NCBI RefSeq assembly: GCF_014898055.3
Contig: NW_023601543.1
Span: 63,997,782 to 64,061,781, forward strand
DNA length: 64,000 nt
Source of the DNA: Talpa occidentalis
Taxonomy: Eukaryota > Chordata > Mammalia > Eulipotyphla > Talpidae
Reading direction: 5' to 3'
The stretch's first letter is position 1, and each line of letters opens with the position of its first letter. Positions 1-10,655 of the stretch are shown piece after piece. Below the pieces are notes generated by a model. It was given only the letters and a program-made list of their open reading frames with translations. It had not been told where the DNA came from and did not search any database. A program made the translations under genes and the position numbers.

Positions 1-1886
1 GGTTACTTTGTAAAGATTTCCCCTCCTCCACCTCCTCCTCCATCTCCTCTGCTTACTGAATTATCTCTGTTTCCTCCAGGATCAATTTTTTTCTTGTTCG
101 TCTTTGTCTTTCTTGGTGATGTTGCAGGCTTTCCTGAGATGAGTGATCACAGAGGGCGTCTCTTCCTATGAAGTAGGAGGAATGTGGCCCATAGCAGTGT
201 GCGGAGAGTTGGGGTGGGGATGGTGGTTGGTGAGTTGCATTTTAGCCGGGGCTGGTGGACAACTGGGGTCTCCCAAATGATGGATCACGAGCGCCTTTCT
301 TCTGAGGCACTAATACACACATAAGCTGCTCCAGATCTCCTCAGACAATGGGTTCCATTTCTTCTGAAAAGGGTCTTCCCCTCTTTTGCTGTGGTTGTCG
401 GAAGATGTAGGCATGGACTCCAAGGTCAAGGCTAAGAAACCCAGAAATTTGCTCTGGCTCTTCTCCCCTGAGGTGGGGATGGCGGTGGGGCCTGCTGACT
501 GGCCGCAGACCCTCCGTCAATCCTGTTTCCAGCCACACTCCCTCCTGCCCTCAGAGACCCCCACGGCCTCAGCCCAGAGCCTCTTCCTCCTGCCTCCTGC
601 CTGGGACGCATCCAGCTGCGGCCTCTCTGCTCTGCGTCACCTGTCACCACCCTTCCTTCTGCTCTCTGTCTTCCAGAAACGTGTTGAAATCTCTCATCTA
701 CTGACACCCCACCCCCTTCCTTATTGTGGGTTTATACCTTTTTTTTTTTGTTCCTTCACCATCACATTAAAGGGAGCTAGGAGGAAGGGGGAGGTAAGTA
801 CGTGTGCTCTAAGTATGTAAAACAGATAATCGACACAAAAGATTCTGCACAGTATCTGCTCAACAAATGTCAGTTCCTCTTAAAATTATCACCTGCCGTT
901 GTCATGTCTTGGGGTGTGTGGAGAGAGGAGTGGGGGTCAGTGAGATGGGGTTTCTCAATCAGAGAACAGGGGGAGGTAGGCTGTGGTCTCATTTAGAGAA
1001 TCTCCTGTGCCTTCCAGCTATAGTTTTTCCTCTTAAAATTTATTTTTTTAAATTGATTTTAATGGCATTATTAATAAATTAATACATCCCTTTGTAAAAA
1101 ATGGAAAACCTTGACTCAACTTTCACACCAATTGCGATCCTCTGCTGCCTTCTGTCTCAGTATGGGTCCCGGAAGCAGGTCCTGACAAACGAGGATTTGC
1201 CAGCCAGTCCTTCAATCCAAGGGGTCCCAGGAAGCCCCGGTAGAAGGATGCAGAGATGGGCCAGTACAGAGAAGGAAAGGACAGCAATGGTAAGCGAGCA
1301 AGTTACTACCGTGGACAGCAGGGGCTCAGTACTGCTGGAGACCCCTGCGAGTCAGAAGAGTGGCCTAACCAAAGCACCGGGGTGCTGGGGGGTTTGCTGC
1401 CATGCTTCTTGGCTGTACCCTCCGATAGGGATCTTTACCATGGCTCTGAGACCACAGCCTGTGTGGTTCCGTTCACTCCTGACATGCCTCTTGGAGGTGA
1501 GTGGACCTCACATCATCCTGTCTCTTCCCTGGGCTTTGCAAAGGGATGAGAGAGGGGAGGCGCTCAGTATCTTTCTTCTTATAACCACCGCTACCTCCGC
1601 CCCTTCTCACATCCCCCAAGCAGTGTGTTGGAATTGGTTTGTCCTGGTTTGAGTTGGCAGATTGGATGCATCTCTTTCCAACTCTGAGTTCATGGACATT
1701 GTATAGTTTGTGTGAAATCTGCCACGAGGGAGGAATTTACACCATAGAAATTGGCAAATGCCACAGATGAGGGCCTTCCCTCCCTGAGAAAGTGAGTTGT
1801 TAAACATTTGCCTATACACTGGTGTACAGCTTCCAGCTGAGAGTAAATAACAGGGGATAGAGAAGAGGCAAAAATGACATTACTTG
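1..1886. other. Unassigned non-coding sequence
   Basis: No gene or clearly identified repeat is seen here. It holds a T-run near 740-750 and an AT-rich patch at 1025-1110 that could be a decayed LINE end. Open frames at 386-820 and 1101-1652 have no domain, signal peptide or compositional sign of coding, and I treat them as chance. Confidence 0.5.
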
Positions 1887-2272
1887 ATGTAGTGGCAGGA
1901 CAAGTACCAGAGCTGGTTCCCTCTGATCCGAGAAGACCGGGTAAAGGAGGAGTCCTGAAGCCCTCAGTGGCTTTCTCAGGCTTTTATTGAACTTTTACAT
2001 GTAGTGCAGCAACCAAGTACATGGCAGGCAGGGGTGCCGGGGGGCCAGGAGGCCAGAAGGCCTCCAAGCCCCTGGCAAGTCGTCACCCTGGGTTTCTTCC
2101 TCCCCTTCTCTCTCCTGCCTCTCTCTCTTCCCTCTGCTTCCCTCCTGGACTATCTCATTACTGCACCGATGGCCCACAGAAGTAAACAACACAACTTATA
2201 ACAATGTAACAAATACAGGTATCCCATCTGGCAGAGCAATCCTAATAGCAGGAAGGCAGAAAAGCCTGAAAA
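1887..2272 (-). mobile_element. Solo LTR, copy 1 (5'-truncated)
   Basis: Read on the minus strand this matches the LTR at 16790-17273 over most of its length. Shared features are a purine-rich GAGAGAAGGGG tract, TTGGTTGCTGCACTACATGTAAAAG, then the polyadenylation word CAATAAAAGCCTGAGAAAGC, and the LTR-type end CCTGCCACTACA. The match stops on the upstream side near 2272, so the U3 end is missing or replaced. No internal gag, pol or env sequence is next to it. It is an old solo LTR of a family I cannot name. Confidence 0.65.
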
Positions 2273-2612
2273 TCACTTAACCCTACACTTGATAAATCTA
2301 GAAAGTGGGACATTTTGCAAAACAACTATCCTGTTCTCTTCAAAATGTTAGGATTCTTAAGAAAGGACCTGGCTAGATGGAAAAAGATTTAAGCAATGTA
2401 AGCAGATGCAATGTTGGGCCTATAGTAGATGCTGGTTTCTATAAGAACTTTTTTTTTAATCAAGGAAATTGGAATCTGTTCTGAGTATTAGATGAAATGA
2501 GTATTTCCTGAAATGGAAAGGTAGAGATCCTCAAGTAGAAAAAGCAGGCTGTGTATTGTATCTACAACACAAATATGTCTTTATAAATATATGTGTACAG
2601 AGGAAGATCCAG
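2273..2612 (+). mobile_element. Ancient L1 3'-end fragment
   Basis: The segment has words typical of old mammalian L1 3' untranslated regions, such as GTGGGACATTTTGCAAAACAAC followed by CTGTTCTCTTCAAAATGT, an AATGCAATGTTGGG block and a later GAGTATTAGATG block. It is highly decayed and the subfamily is not assigned. It directly abuts the LTR at 1887-2272, which may have inserted into it. Confidence 0.4.
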
Positions 2613-3105
2613 AATGATATTGTAGTAGGCAGAATTGTAAACACATGGCTCTTTAAGATTCTACACACTAAGCCTGGGCCCTGTGGCTGTGTGAGATTTC
2701 GCTCCTGTGATTGTGTCAGGTTGTGTGGTTCTTTCTCCACACACATTAAACAGAGTGGGCCTAACTTAATCACACGAGCCCTTTAAAAGCAGACTATTTT
2801 CTCTAGTGACAGAAGAGAAAGACAGAAAGAGAACTCAGAGGGTCCAAAGAAGGAAAAGGGTTACACATACTGTTCCTGGCTTGAACTGGGGAGCAGCCAG
2901 CAAGGAATGGGGACCTCAGTCCTACAGCCAAAAGGAGCTGAGTTCTGGCAATCAATGGAATGAACTCAGAAGTGGATTCTCCCTCAGACCCTTCAGCTAA
3001 AGGCCCTGCCTGGCTGACACCTTGACTATGATCTTGTGAGATCCAGGCCCACAGAGCTGGCTGGTAATAAATACGTGGTGCTTTAAGTGAAGAAGTCTGG
3101 TGCTG
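2613..3105 (+). mobile_element. MLT1-like (MaLR) LTR
   Basis: It starts with TTGTAGTAGGCAGAATTGTAA, then has a TAATCACACGAGCCCTTTAAAAGCAGA block and a CTGGCTGACACCTTGACT block near the end. This order is characteristic of MLT1-type LTRs from the mammalian MaLR group. The copy is diverged, with no coding sequence. Confidence 0.55.
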
Positions 3106-4104
3106 AGCTACAGGGCAGTGGAAAAGCAAGACGGAAATGCCCTTAGGTGTTAGTGGCGGTGACACCTGGGAGTTGAGCATGCGAGGCTTTTATTTTAACA
3201 TTTTTGATGGCCTGTACTAGGCCCATTCTTCCGTTATATTAAAAGGATATTTTAAAAAATCTTTTAGATTATGGTGGGGAAATCCTCCCCTTCATTTCCT
3301 CCCTACCTGAGACAACCTGCCACAACATAATTCTGCACCTCCTCCATGAGATTTGCTGCATTTTGTGCCACCTATGTTATTATTAACATAATATTTTCAT
3401 TTTAATCATCCTTTCTCTTAAAAAAACAAAAACAAAACACCCCCTACAATACCCTAAGTACTTCAACCTCCTCCCATGCAATAACATTCATGAAGTCATG
3501 GCTTGGCGGTGCGGGTCTCTTTTTCCTAGCACATCAAAATACATAACCATAATTATTAAAAAAATACGGGTCTGTGTACCTCCAGCGGTATACAAAACAG
3601 GCTCTGGGAACGGCTGATCCCATATAATCCTTTCAACGCTTTGGCTTCAGTTGAAAACAAAAGCCTGGGAGGGGGGTTGGCTCCTGGGTGCCTGGCAACT
3701 GCAGCTGCGGCCCTGCCCACAAAAGCCCAAAGGCTGGGGAACTCGAAGGCCTGGCTCCCCATCTAGGCCGTGGACTGGAAAGGAACTTATGACGGGAGGA
3801 GTTAGAGCCCTGGGTCATGCTTCAGGAAACTTCCCTGCCTATGGGCCGGTATCATAGCCCAGACTCAGCCCTGCCCACCCTATTTCCTCAGATCAGACTC
3901 AAGCCACTTTCCCTCCTAAGGAAAAGACTAGAAGCTTGTGAAGTCCCAGAATAAATCAGGCGTGCACGGCACGACCAGTGGATGAAACAGAGCTTTTTGT
4001 TATACTCGAAGGAAAGAGAGCAGCCGAGACAGGCAGTTAGATAAATTTGGGTTTTACCACCAGTACGCCTCATGGGAAATCCATAGCAGCTTTTTCCAAA
4101 AAGC
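3106..4104. other. Unassigned non-coding sequence
   Basis: 3180-3560 is AT-rich, with an A-rich simple stretch at 3420-3440; 3560-4100 is of average composition. No repeat family or coding signal is recognised. Short open frames here have no features of a protein. Confidence 0.45.
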
Positions 4105-4190
4105 TTACCAGCTGGTTAACCCACACAAGTTACTTAACTTCTCTGAGTCTCTTTCTTTATATTTGAAGTGGGGCCAGTGAAGAAAGTGGG
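4105..4190 (+). repeat. MIR fragment
   Basis: The words ACAAGTTACTTAACTTCTCTGAGTC correspond to the conserved core of MIR (tRNA-derived, mammal-wide SINE). Only the core is left, and the family call rests on this block. Confidence 0.5.
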
Positions 4191-4255
4191 TTTTGCAGAT
4201 GCTGGTTATAAAGTTGAAAACAATTCCTTATTAAAGTGATATTTACGACTATATT

Positions 4256-4594
4256 CCTGGTTCTCAGTAGCACCCCTCTACAGTCTGCTCTGAAAACAGC
4301 AGCCAGAAGGGTCCCCCAAACTTTGTCAGATCCTGTCCTTTTCCCCACAGACTCCTCCAGAGCCTTCCTGTGTTATCGGAGGGACAACCTAGGGTGTTGG
4401 GAAGACCCTGGCTGATCAGAACTCCTGCCCTGTTATCTCCCCCTCCTCCAGCCACAGGGCCTCTGCAGTTCCAGGAATTATACTGGGCTACTCCCACGTC
4501 AGGGCCTTTGCACTACCTGTTCCCTGACCTACTCTTTCTCACCATCCACAGACTCCCTCCCACACCTCCTCAAGGTCTTTGTTGAAATGCCAGC
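4256..4594 (+). mobile_element. L2 LINE fragment, left half
   Basis: It contains the L2 3'-region word AGGGCCTTTGCAC at about 4502, then pyrimidine-rich CTCC blocks and the CCTCCTCAAGGTCTTTGTTGAAATG block. The element stops at 4594 at a young L1 insertion and continues at 5175. The duplicated target GAAATG(C/T)CAGC at 4584-4594 and 5175-5185 joins the two halves. Confidence 0.65.
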
Positions 4595-5174
4595 AATTCC
4601 ATTCCTAGGAATCTATACAAAGAGCACAAAAACATTAATTCAAAAGGATACCTGCACCCCTAGGTTTATAGCAGCACTATTTACAATAGCTAAGCTTTGG
4701 AAACAACCCAAATGTCCCAAAAACAGATGACTGGATCAAGAAGATGTGGTACATATATACCATGGAATATTACTCAGCATTCAAAAAAGATAAACTCATG
4801 CCATTTGCAGCAACATGGATGGAGCTGGAAGGGATCATGCTCAGCGAAATAAGCTAGAAAGAGAAAGAAAAATATTGGATGGTTTTACTTACAAGAGGAA
4901 TATAGAGGAACCAAATCAGGGATCAGGAAAAAAAAATAAAAAACCAAAATTAACAGGCAACTATAAATCCGAGACATTCTGCAAGGGAGAGGGAGGGAGA
5001 GGGATCAAAATAGGGGAGGGAAGAGCACAGGGGACTGTGGTGATGGTGCACGGGTGAACTGGAGGTGGGAATTTTATGGGGACCACACCTGAGAGGAGAA
5101 AGTGTACATTGTGCAAAAATGAACAATGATGTAAAATATAAATAAATAAATAAATTTTAAAAAAAGAAACAAAA
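4595..5174 (+). mobile_element. Young 5'-truncated L1, sense
   Basis: The left part encodes the C-terminal end of L1 ORF2 (a frame with the TIAKLWKQPKCP, DDWIKKMW and MEYYSAFKK words, broken by small changes), followed by a 3' untranslated region with a GGGAGGGAGAGG purine tract and an ATAAATAAATAAAT tail that ends in A-rich sequence. It shares its coding end with the L1 at 25392-26003. The target duplication GAAATG(C/T)CAGC flanks it, at 4584-4594 and 5175-5185. The insertion split an L2. The 5' truncation makes it inactive. Confidence 0.9.
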
Positions 5175-5482
5175 GAAATGTCAGCTTCTCCGTGAGTGTG
5201 TCCCTCATCAGTCTTTTGAAATCTGCAGCTAGGCCCCTACCCCTGGCCCCTATGTGCTCCATTCCCTTCCCTGCCCTATTTTTCTTCTTCCAACTCCCCA
5301 GCATAAAACACACCACATATTTTGCTTATTTATCTGTTTTCCACCTTTCTCCCCCTTAAGAATATAAGCTCCAGACTACAGGGATTTTTTTAAAAAAATC
5401 TGTTTTGTTCACTAGAGTTTCCAGGGCCTAGAACAGCAAGTGACATATAGCAAGTGCTCAGAGATTATTTGTTGCGAAACGC
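5175..5482 (+). mobile_element. L2 LINE fragment, right half
   Basis: It carries the terminal L2 blocks TTAAGAATATAAGCTCCA, TTTTGTTCACTAGAG, CCTAGAACAGCAAGTGACATA and AAGTGCTCAGAGATTATTTG. It continues the L2 of 4256-4594 after the L1 insertion. Confidence 0.8.
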
Positions 5483-6742
5483 GAGACGGAATGAACGTTG
5501 CAAAGATTAAATGAGACCACGCATTCGAGGCACCCAGTGGGTGCATCGCAGCCTGATTTTCAGAAGGTATTGCCTCGGGCTTATGTCTGCCTTGGCCTGG
5601 GGAGCCTCTTTCTCCCCCAGGACCCCTTGCGGTTGGAACACCAGCGGCTACGCTGTCTGCTTTTCAGCAGCCACCCGGATCCCCCCTCCGTTGGCTACGC
5701 TTTGGCTGGATTTTCAATACATGATTTCCCCCCACGGACAGAATGAGAATCATTTAAAATCATTCATGAGAAACTCATGGCTACGCTTTCTGCAGGCGGC
5801 TTTGCAGGCCACAAGAGCCTGGTAGGGGAGGTGAAGAGCAGAGAGGGAAAACACTCCGCCTGCCTTCCCATCGCCTCTCTCCCCTGATTTTCCCCCTGAA
5901 GGCCCAGGTCTCAATTGCTGCTATTTGGGCCAGGAGATGCCGCTTGAGTGAATGCTGGGGCCCAGCCACGCTCAGGTCTGAAGTGCACTGTACCAAGGAA
6001 CCGCATCAGCAGCAGACATGGTGGTGATGGGGCCTGCTCCGCTGCCCCCTCTGGCCTCCTGTCTGGCCCGCCCCAGCTGAGATCACTGTCTGGCCCCTCT
6101 TCTGCACAGTGGCAGGCTTAGGTCTGTCCCCAAGCTGGCTTCCACGGGCCCACCATGAAGAATCCAAATTCTGCTTTCGCTGGCTTGCTGCAGTCTGATT
6201 CAAATGGTTATGGTCCCCCCCCCCACCGCCTCCCGTTCACAGACATAGTCCTCTGTGCCCCCCCAGCCCTTTACTAGTGGCTAAACATGTGGGCTTGGAA
6301 TTTTGCCACAGGGCACCTCTGCTTTTCCTGCTGGCTTGCCTTGACCTGTCTTGGGTAGCATACACTTTGGGTGCCCCACCCACTTGCCTGAAGCCCTCCC
6401 TGCCTGCTCGCTGCAAAGACCGATGTCTCCCCCAAGAGAGTTTTTCTGGCAGCATGCTTCCTGCGTGTGGGGCACACGCACCCTCGAGGCTCTGCACGAA
6501 CAAGGGGGGCATCGGAGAACAAATATTCCAGCCACTGAATCCCTTGGTTAGGTGCGCCATGAGGGGTGCTCTACAGTGTCCCCCAGAGGTGGGATGGGGT
6601 CTCAGTTGCCCAGACTACCAAGACCTTGAAGACTTCTTGCCCTGCCCAAGCTCACATCCTCCTTTTCCTTCCTGTTTAGCTTGTGGGGGGTCAAGGATGA
6701 CTGCAGATTCCTAGTCATTCCCCTGCTGAAGAGGTAAGAGGG
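5483..6742. other. Unique-looking sequence with a GGCTACGCT triplet
   Basis: No repeat family is recognised. The nonamer GGCTACGCT occurs at 5646-5654, 5693-5701 and 5779-5787. The first and third copies are both followed by a TCTGC word, at 5656 and 5789. An AT-rich block of homeobox-like words lies at 5745-5780. The overlapping open frames at 6237-6714 are in a GC-rich tract, overlap each other on both strands and show no domain. Confidence 0.4.
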
Positions 6743-7205
6743 TGATACAGATTGAATTGTGCCCCAGCCCCTGCCCCAAGGCATGTTGAAGTCCCAACCC
6801 CCAGTACCTATGAATATGACCTGGGTTGGAAACAGGGAGGTTGCAGATGTAACCAAGTTAAGATGAGGTTATTCTGGGTGAGGTGGGCTGACATCCAATG
6901 ACGGACGTCCATTTAGAGGGAATCTGCACGCAGAGACACACAGACATGCTGAGGGCAGAAGGCCGTGCGCAGGCACACAGACAGACAGAGACACAGACAT
7001 GCCATGTCACAGTAGAGTCAGAGATGGGGGTGATGCAGCAGAAAACCAGGAAGGCCAAAGATTGCCAGTGCTTCCCAGATGCTGGGAGAGAGACCTGGGA
7101 CAGAGTCTTCCTCTAAATCCCCAAGAAAGAACTCATCCTGCTGACACCTTCATTTTGGACTTGTGGCCTCCACGAGACAATGAATTTCTGAGCTGCCACT
7201 CAACA
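6743..7205 (+). mobile_element. MLT1 (MaLR) LTR
   Basis: It shows the MLT1 order: TTGAATTGTGCCCC, ATGTTGAAGTCCCAACCCCC, AGTACCTATGAATATGACCT, a GATGTAACCAAGTTAAGATGAGG block, an ACACAGACA-rich middle, GGGTGATGCAGCAG, GCCAAAGATTGCCAG, then CTGCTGACACCTTCATTTTGG and TCTGAGCTGCC. This LTR group is shared by all placental mammals, so the insertion is old. Confidence 0.85.
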
Positions 7206-7704
7206 GCCTGCAGCCACTTGCCGGCTCTTCAAGAAACGGGTCTCCCAGCCCCAGCTGAGCTAGAAATTATAAAAATGAGCTAGAACAGGGGGGAACCAGA
7301 GTGAAAGTATCAAGGAGCATCCCATGCAGTAGGGCTTTGCAAAACTTTTATCTAGTGGCACCGATGTGTGTGTGGAGTGAAAATGAAAATGGCATTTCTT
7401 ACTATGGATGATGGTCAAAGAATTCTAAAACCGTGGGTTGAAGCCAGTTTGAGTTGAGGTTTTCTGTAACTTACAGTCAAAAACATCCAGGGCACCCCTC
7501 TTGCTATTGCTTACTCGATGACACAAGCTCTCCTTCCTGTCTGTCCCAACCAGCGCTAACTTCTGCCTAAGTTTTTGTTCATATCCTTGGCCCTGCCAGC
7601 AAAATCCTTTGCCTTTCTTCCCTCTCCTCCCACCTGCTCTCTCTGATCCTTCAAGACCTAGTCTGAGCCCCACCCGGTTTCTATCTTCATCCGCCCCCAT
7701 GGAG
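7206..7704. other. Unassigned non-coding sequence
   Basis: Nothing specific is recognised. 7400-7680 is pyrimidine-rich and the open frame opposite it (7425-7700) has no domain. Confidence 0.4.
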
Positions 7705-7935
7705 AAGTGTTATGTGCAGCCATGAGTGTGGGTTGTGCGGTCACACTCCCTGCACTCTAATCCCGACCCTGCCGTCTTCTAGCTCTGTGACCTTGGATAA
7801 GTTAATGAACCTCTCTGAGCCTCATCTGTAAAATAGGGATCTTAACAATATCTGTCTCATAGTGTGGTGATGAGCATTAGATGAAGGAATATTTGCAAAG
7901 TGTATGAAGAGCGCTTGGCACACAGCGCGCTATAA
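7705..7935 (+). repeat. MIR, nearly full length
   Basis: It contains the whole MIR order: TGGGTT near the start, CTTCTAGCTCTGTGACCTTGG, AACCTCTCTGAGCCTCA, CTGTAAAATAGGGAT, a GTGGTGATGAGCATTAGATGA block and the tail GCGCTTGGCACACAGCGCGC. Confidence 0.88.
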
Positions 7936-8439
7936 ATTCTGACATAAATTCAGTAAGTGAAATTGCCACCCAGGAAGGTGTTAGCCATTGCAGGTGGCTG
8001 TGTAGCCCAGGACTCCTGCCTCTCCCCAGGATTGGTCTTAGGTCTCGTCCTTGCTGGATCTTGAACTTCACTCTAAGTTCCTGGCTGACCTTGTCCTCAG
8101 GTTTCCAGGCCCTCCCCCTCCCATCTGGCGGCCCTCCCACTGGGTTGCCATGTCTCCCGCTGGCTGCTGACTACTCAGAACTGCCCTTCTCAACCCGCGC
8201 CCCCCCTCACCCCCCCAGCCTCAGCCCAGGTGCCTTCTTGTCAGTCTGGGTGGGAACCCCGGGGGTGGTTTTCACAAACTGGTTTGGTGTGGGCTTCACC
8301 TTTTCAGTCTAATGGGTGGGGATGAAGGGGGCATGGGCTACAAGAACACTGAATTTTATTGCCAGGGAGGTGGCAGGAGGGATTCTTTGGGGGGCGACAT
8401 TCAGGAAAGTAGGGCAACAGTGGTAGTGACAGCGGGAAA
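7936..8439. other. Unassigned GC-rich sequence
   Basis: A C-rich stretch at 8190-8230 lies in otherwise unremarkable DNA. No gene or repeat is recognised. Confidence 0.4.
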
Positions 8440-8622
8440 ATGACAATAGTTCTGAGTAGTCACCGAGCATGGCGCGTGTGGCCAGCCTTGGTTTACACAC
8501 AGCTACCTCGCCAAAGTCACACAGAAGCGCAACAAGGTAGGTACCATTCTCCGTGCTTTCCGGATGAGGCACAGGAAGGCGAAGTCACTTTTCGGAGATC
8601 ACACAGCCAACGGAGACTGGGA
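8440..8622 (-). repeat. MIR-like fragment
   Basis: On the minus strand the GATGAGGCACAGGAAGGCGAAGTCAC region corresponds to the opposite strand of the MIR core (loss of TCACTTTACAGATGAGG-type words). The fit is weaker than at 7705-7935 and CpG-rich changes are present. Confidence 0.5.
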
Positions 8623-8814
8623 GTGAGAGGAGGCGGGGAGGGAGCTCAGGTTTGACTTTTCCCAAAGCCTTTTTGCCTCCTCCTCTGGCGACCTTCCCTG
8701 TCCACTGGTCCGAATCCTCTTGAAAGTGGGGAGTCAGCCGTGGCCCTCAGGCGCCTCTTCATGGGCTCTGAGCCTGACCTGGGCCGTCCCTCCCCAGGCC
8801 AGCTGGGTTGTGCT

Positions 8815-9380
8815 CGAGGAAATGTGATTAAAGTTGGCTCCTCCAGAGAGGCTCTGTTTTAAAGAATCAAAGGCTGGAAGCAAGGAGCGTGTTTATAATG
8901 TTCACGGGGGTCTTCGCCGCGGGGTTTGTTTCCAACTGGCCTCGTGCTTGGGCGGCCGTGGAAATATTAGCCCTCCCAGCAAAACTTGCAGCACTGGCGA
9001 TTCATAAATGGAGAGGCGATGAGAATAAAAACAACTCCACCTCCAGCAAATGTTAGAATTCTGATGGCGAACCAGGTACCTGAAGTCCTTGCGGTGTGAA
9101 TTTAGAATGAAAAAAAAATATTTATCTCCGAGAACAGGAGGTTCTCATCCCACTTTTAATTGCACCTGGAAAAGGACTTAATATCGCAGCCAATTTCTCC
9201 ATCATCTTTTGCAAATCTTGGGCTGCTCAGGTCCCCGGGGGGTTTGTGTAATAAAACGGGATGGTTAAAGGGCATGTTTCTGCATTAACGAATCTTTCTG
9301 CACTGGCTGGGCCTGAGCATTATGTAAATGTTTACTGTAATTAAGAGATGAAGTTGTCACGGTGCAGTATTTTGGTTGCT
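8815..9380. promoter_or_regulatory. Candidate conserved non-coding regulatory segment
   Basis: A repeat-free, motif-dense block. Seen directly: GTGATTAAAG at 8825, a TTCATAAATGG word at about 9000, the palindrome CAGGTACCTG at 9073-9082, AGAACA-GGA-GGTTCT at 9131-9145 (one base from a palindromic steroid-receptor element), TTTTAATTG near 9155, TTTGCAAATC near 9208, ATGTAAATG near 9323 and TAATTAAG near 9339. Such clustering of homeobox, POU and nuclear-receptor words with no repeats is typical of developmental enhancers. Conservation is inferred, not tested. No target gene is visible in the window. Confidence 0.4.
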
Positions 9381-9799
9381 GGTATGGAGTTCCTGCCGTG
9401 CCCCAGCCATGAATAGTCACCCGAGAAGGAAGAGGAACAGGAAGAAGCAGAGAGAAGAAAAGGTGGAAATGTGTGTATTACACGTGGTTAACCCAGGGAA
9501 TAATTGCCTGGTTTTAACGTGCCCGTCAGTCTGTGATATAAGCAGGCGTCAGGAACCACGTCGAAGGAAAGCTGGTCTGGGCTCAGTCATGTCCATTTGC
9601 CTCCCTGCCATTGTGGCAGCGGCGGCCAGCTCTCGTCCCACTGCCCTGGGCTTATGACACGATTTCTTTCACTTGATCCTAAAGATGGAAGGGTATGTGG
9701 AATTCTAGAACCCATAATTGTTTTGTTTTGTTTTTTGAGAGGGGCTGATGGAGAATTCCAGCACCACAAGAAAAGGGGGGGGTATAATTTTCACTCACT
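9381..9799. other. Unassigned sequence
   Basis: It contains a GAAGAAGCAGAGAGAAG purine tract and short T- and G-runs near 9720-9800. No gene is recognised; the open frame at 9376-9657 is basic and domain-free. Confidence 0.4.
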
Positions 9800-10505
9800 T
9801 TTTTTTTTTTTAAACCCAGCTTTATGGAGGTATAATTGACATACAATAAGCTGCATGTATTTAAATGATACAATTTGATACATTTTGACATATGCATCCA
9901 CCCGTGAAACCATCACAGTAATCAAGATCATGAATATATCCATTGCCTCCCAAGGCTTCCTCACCCCCTATAATCCCTCCTGCCTGCCTCTCCCTGCGGC
10001 CCCCCATCCCCAGGCAACCGCTGATCTGCTTCCTATCACTGTAGAATAGTTTGCATTTTCTAGAGTTTAGTATAAATGGAATTTCTGGCTTTCACTTAAC
10101 ATGATTTTGAGAGTCATCCATGCTGCGTGTGTCAGGGGTTTGCTTCCTTTTACTCATGAGTAGCGTTCTGTGTACTGACTCACCATTCTTGACTTGTCCA
10201 CTCATCTGTTGGTGGATATTTGGGTTGTTTCGAGTTTGTGGCTATCACAGATACAATTGCCCTGCAGGTTTTTATACCATGTTTGTGTCCATCAATTTTC
10301 ATTTCTTTTGGGTGAAAAAATCCAGGGGTGGAATGACTCGGTCATACTGTGGGCATATTTTATAAGAAACCGCCAAATCGTTTTCCAAAGTGGTTCTACC
10401 ATTTTCCAGCCCTATCAGAAATGCATGGGAGTTCCCATTACTTCTTGCTAGCTTTTGGTGTTATCACTCTTTTTAATTTTAGCTATTTCAGTGAGTGTGT
10501 ATTTT
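9800..10505 (-). mobile_element. Old L1 (L1M) 3' end, antisense
   Basis: The plus strand reads the opposite of an L1M 3' region: TTTATGGAGGTATAATTGAC, GATACAATTTGATACATTTTG, CCGTGAAACCATCAC, CCCCAGGCAACCGCTGATC, GTTTGCATTTTCTAGAGT, then GTTGGTGGATATTTGGGTTG and AACCGCCAAATCGTTTTCCA. This order is well known in ancient mammalian L1 copies. Confidence 0.87.
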
Positions 10506-10529
10506 AATTAAAATTTCTTTTTCTTATGC

Positions 10530-10655
10530 TCTTTAAAACTTTATAAGGCACACGAGTGTATACATATGTAAAATTTCATCAAGTCGTAAGCTTAAGATTT
10601 CTGCATTTTACTGGATGTAAATTATTTCTCAATAAAATACTATAAAAACCTTTAT
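10530..10655 (+). mobile_element. Old L1 3' terminal fragment, sense
   Basis: The words CACACGAGTGTATACATATGT, AAATTTCATCAAGT and ATTTTACTGGATGTAAATTATTTC followed by TCAATAAAATA match the end of several old L1 subfamilies. It lies head-on to the antisense L1M at 9800-10505. Confidence 0.6.

Noticed and set aside
1101..1652. 183-codon open frame
   Set aside because: No domain or signal peptide and no conserved-looking composition.
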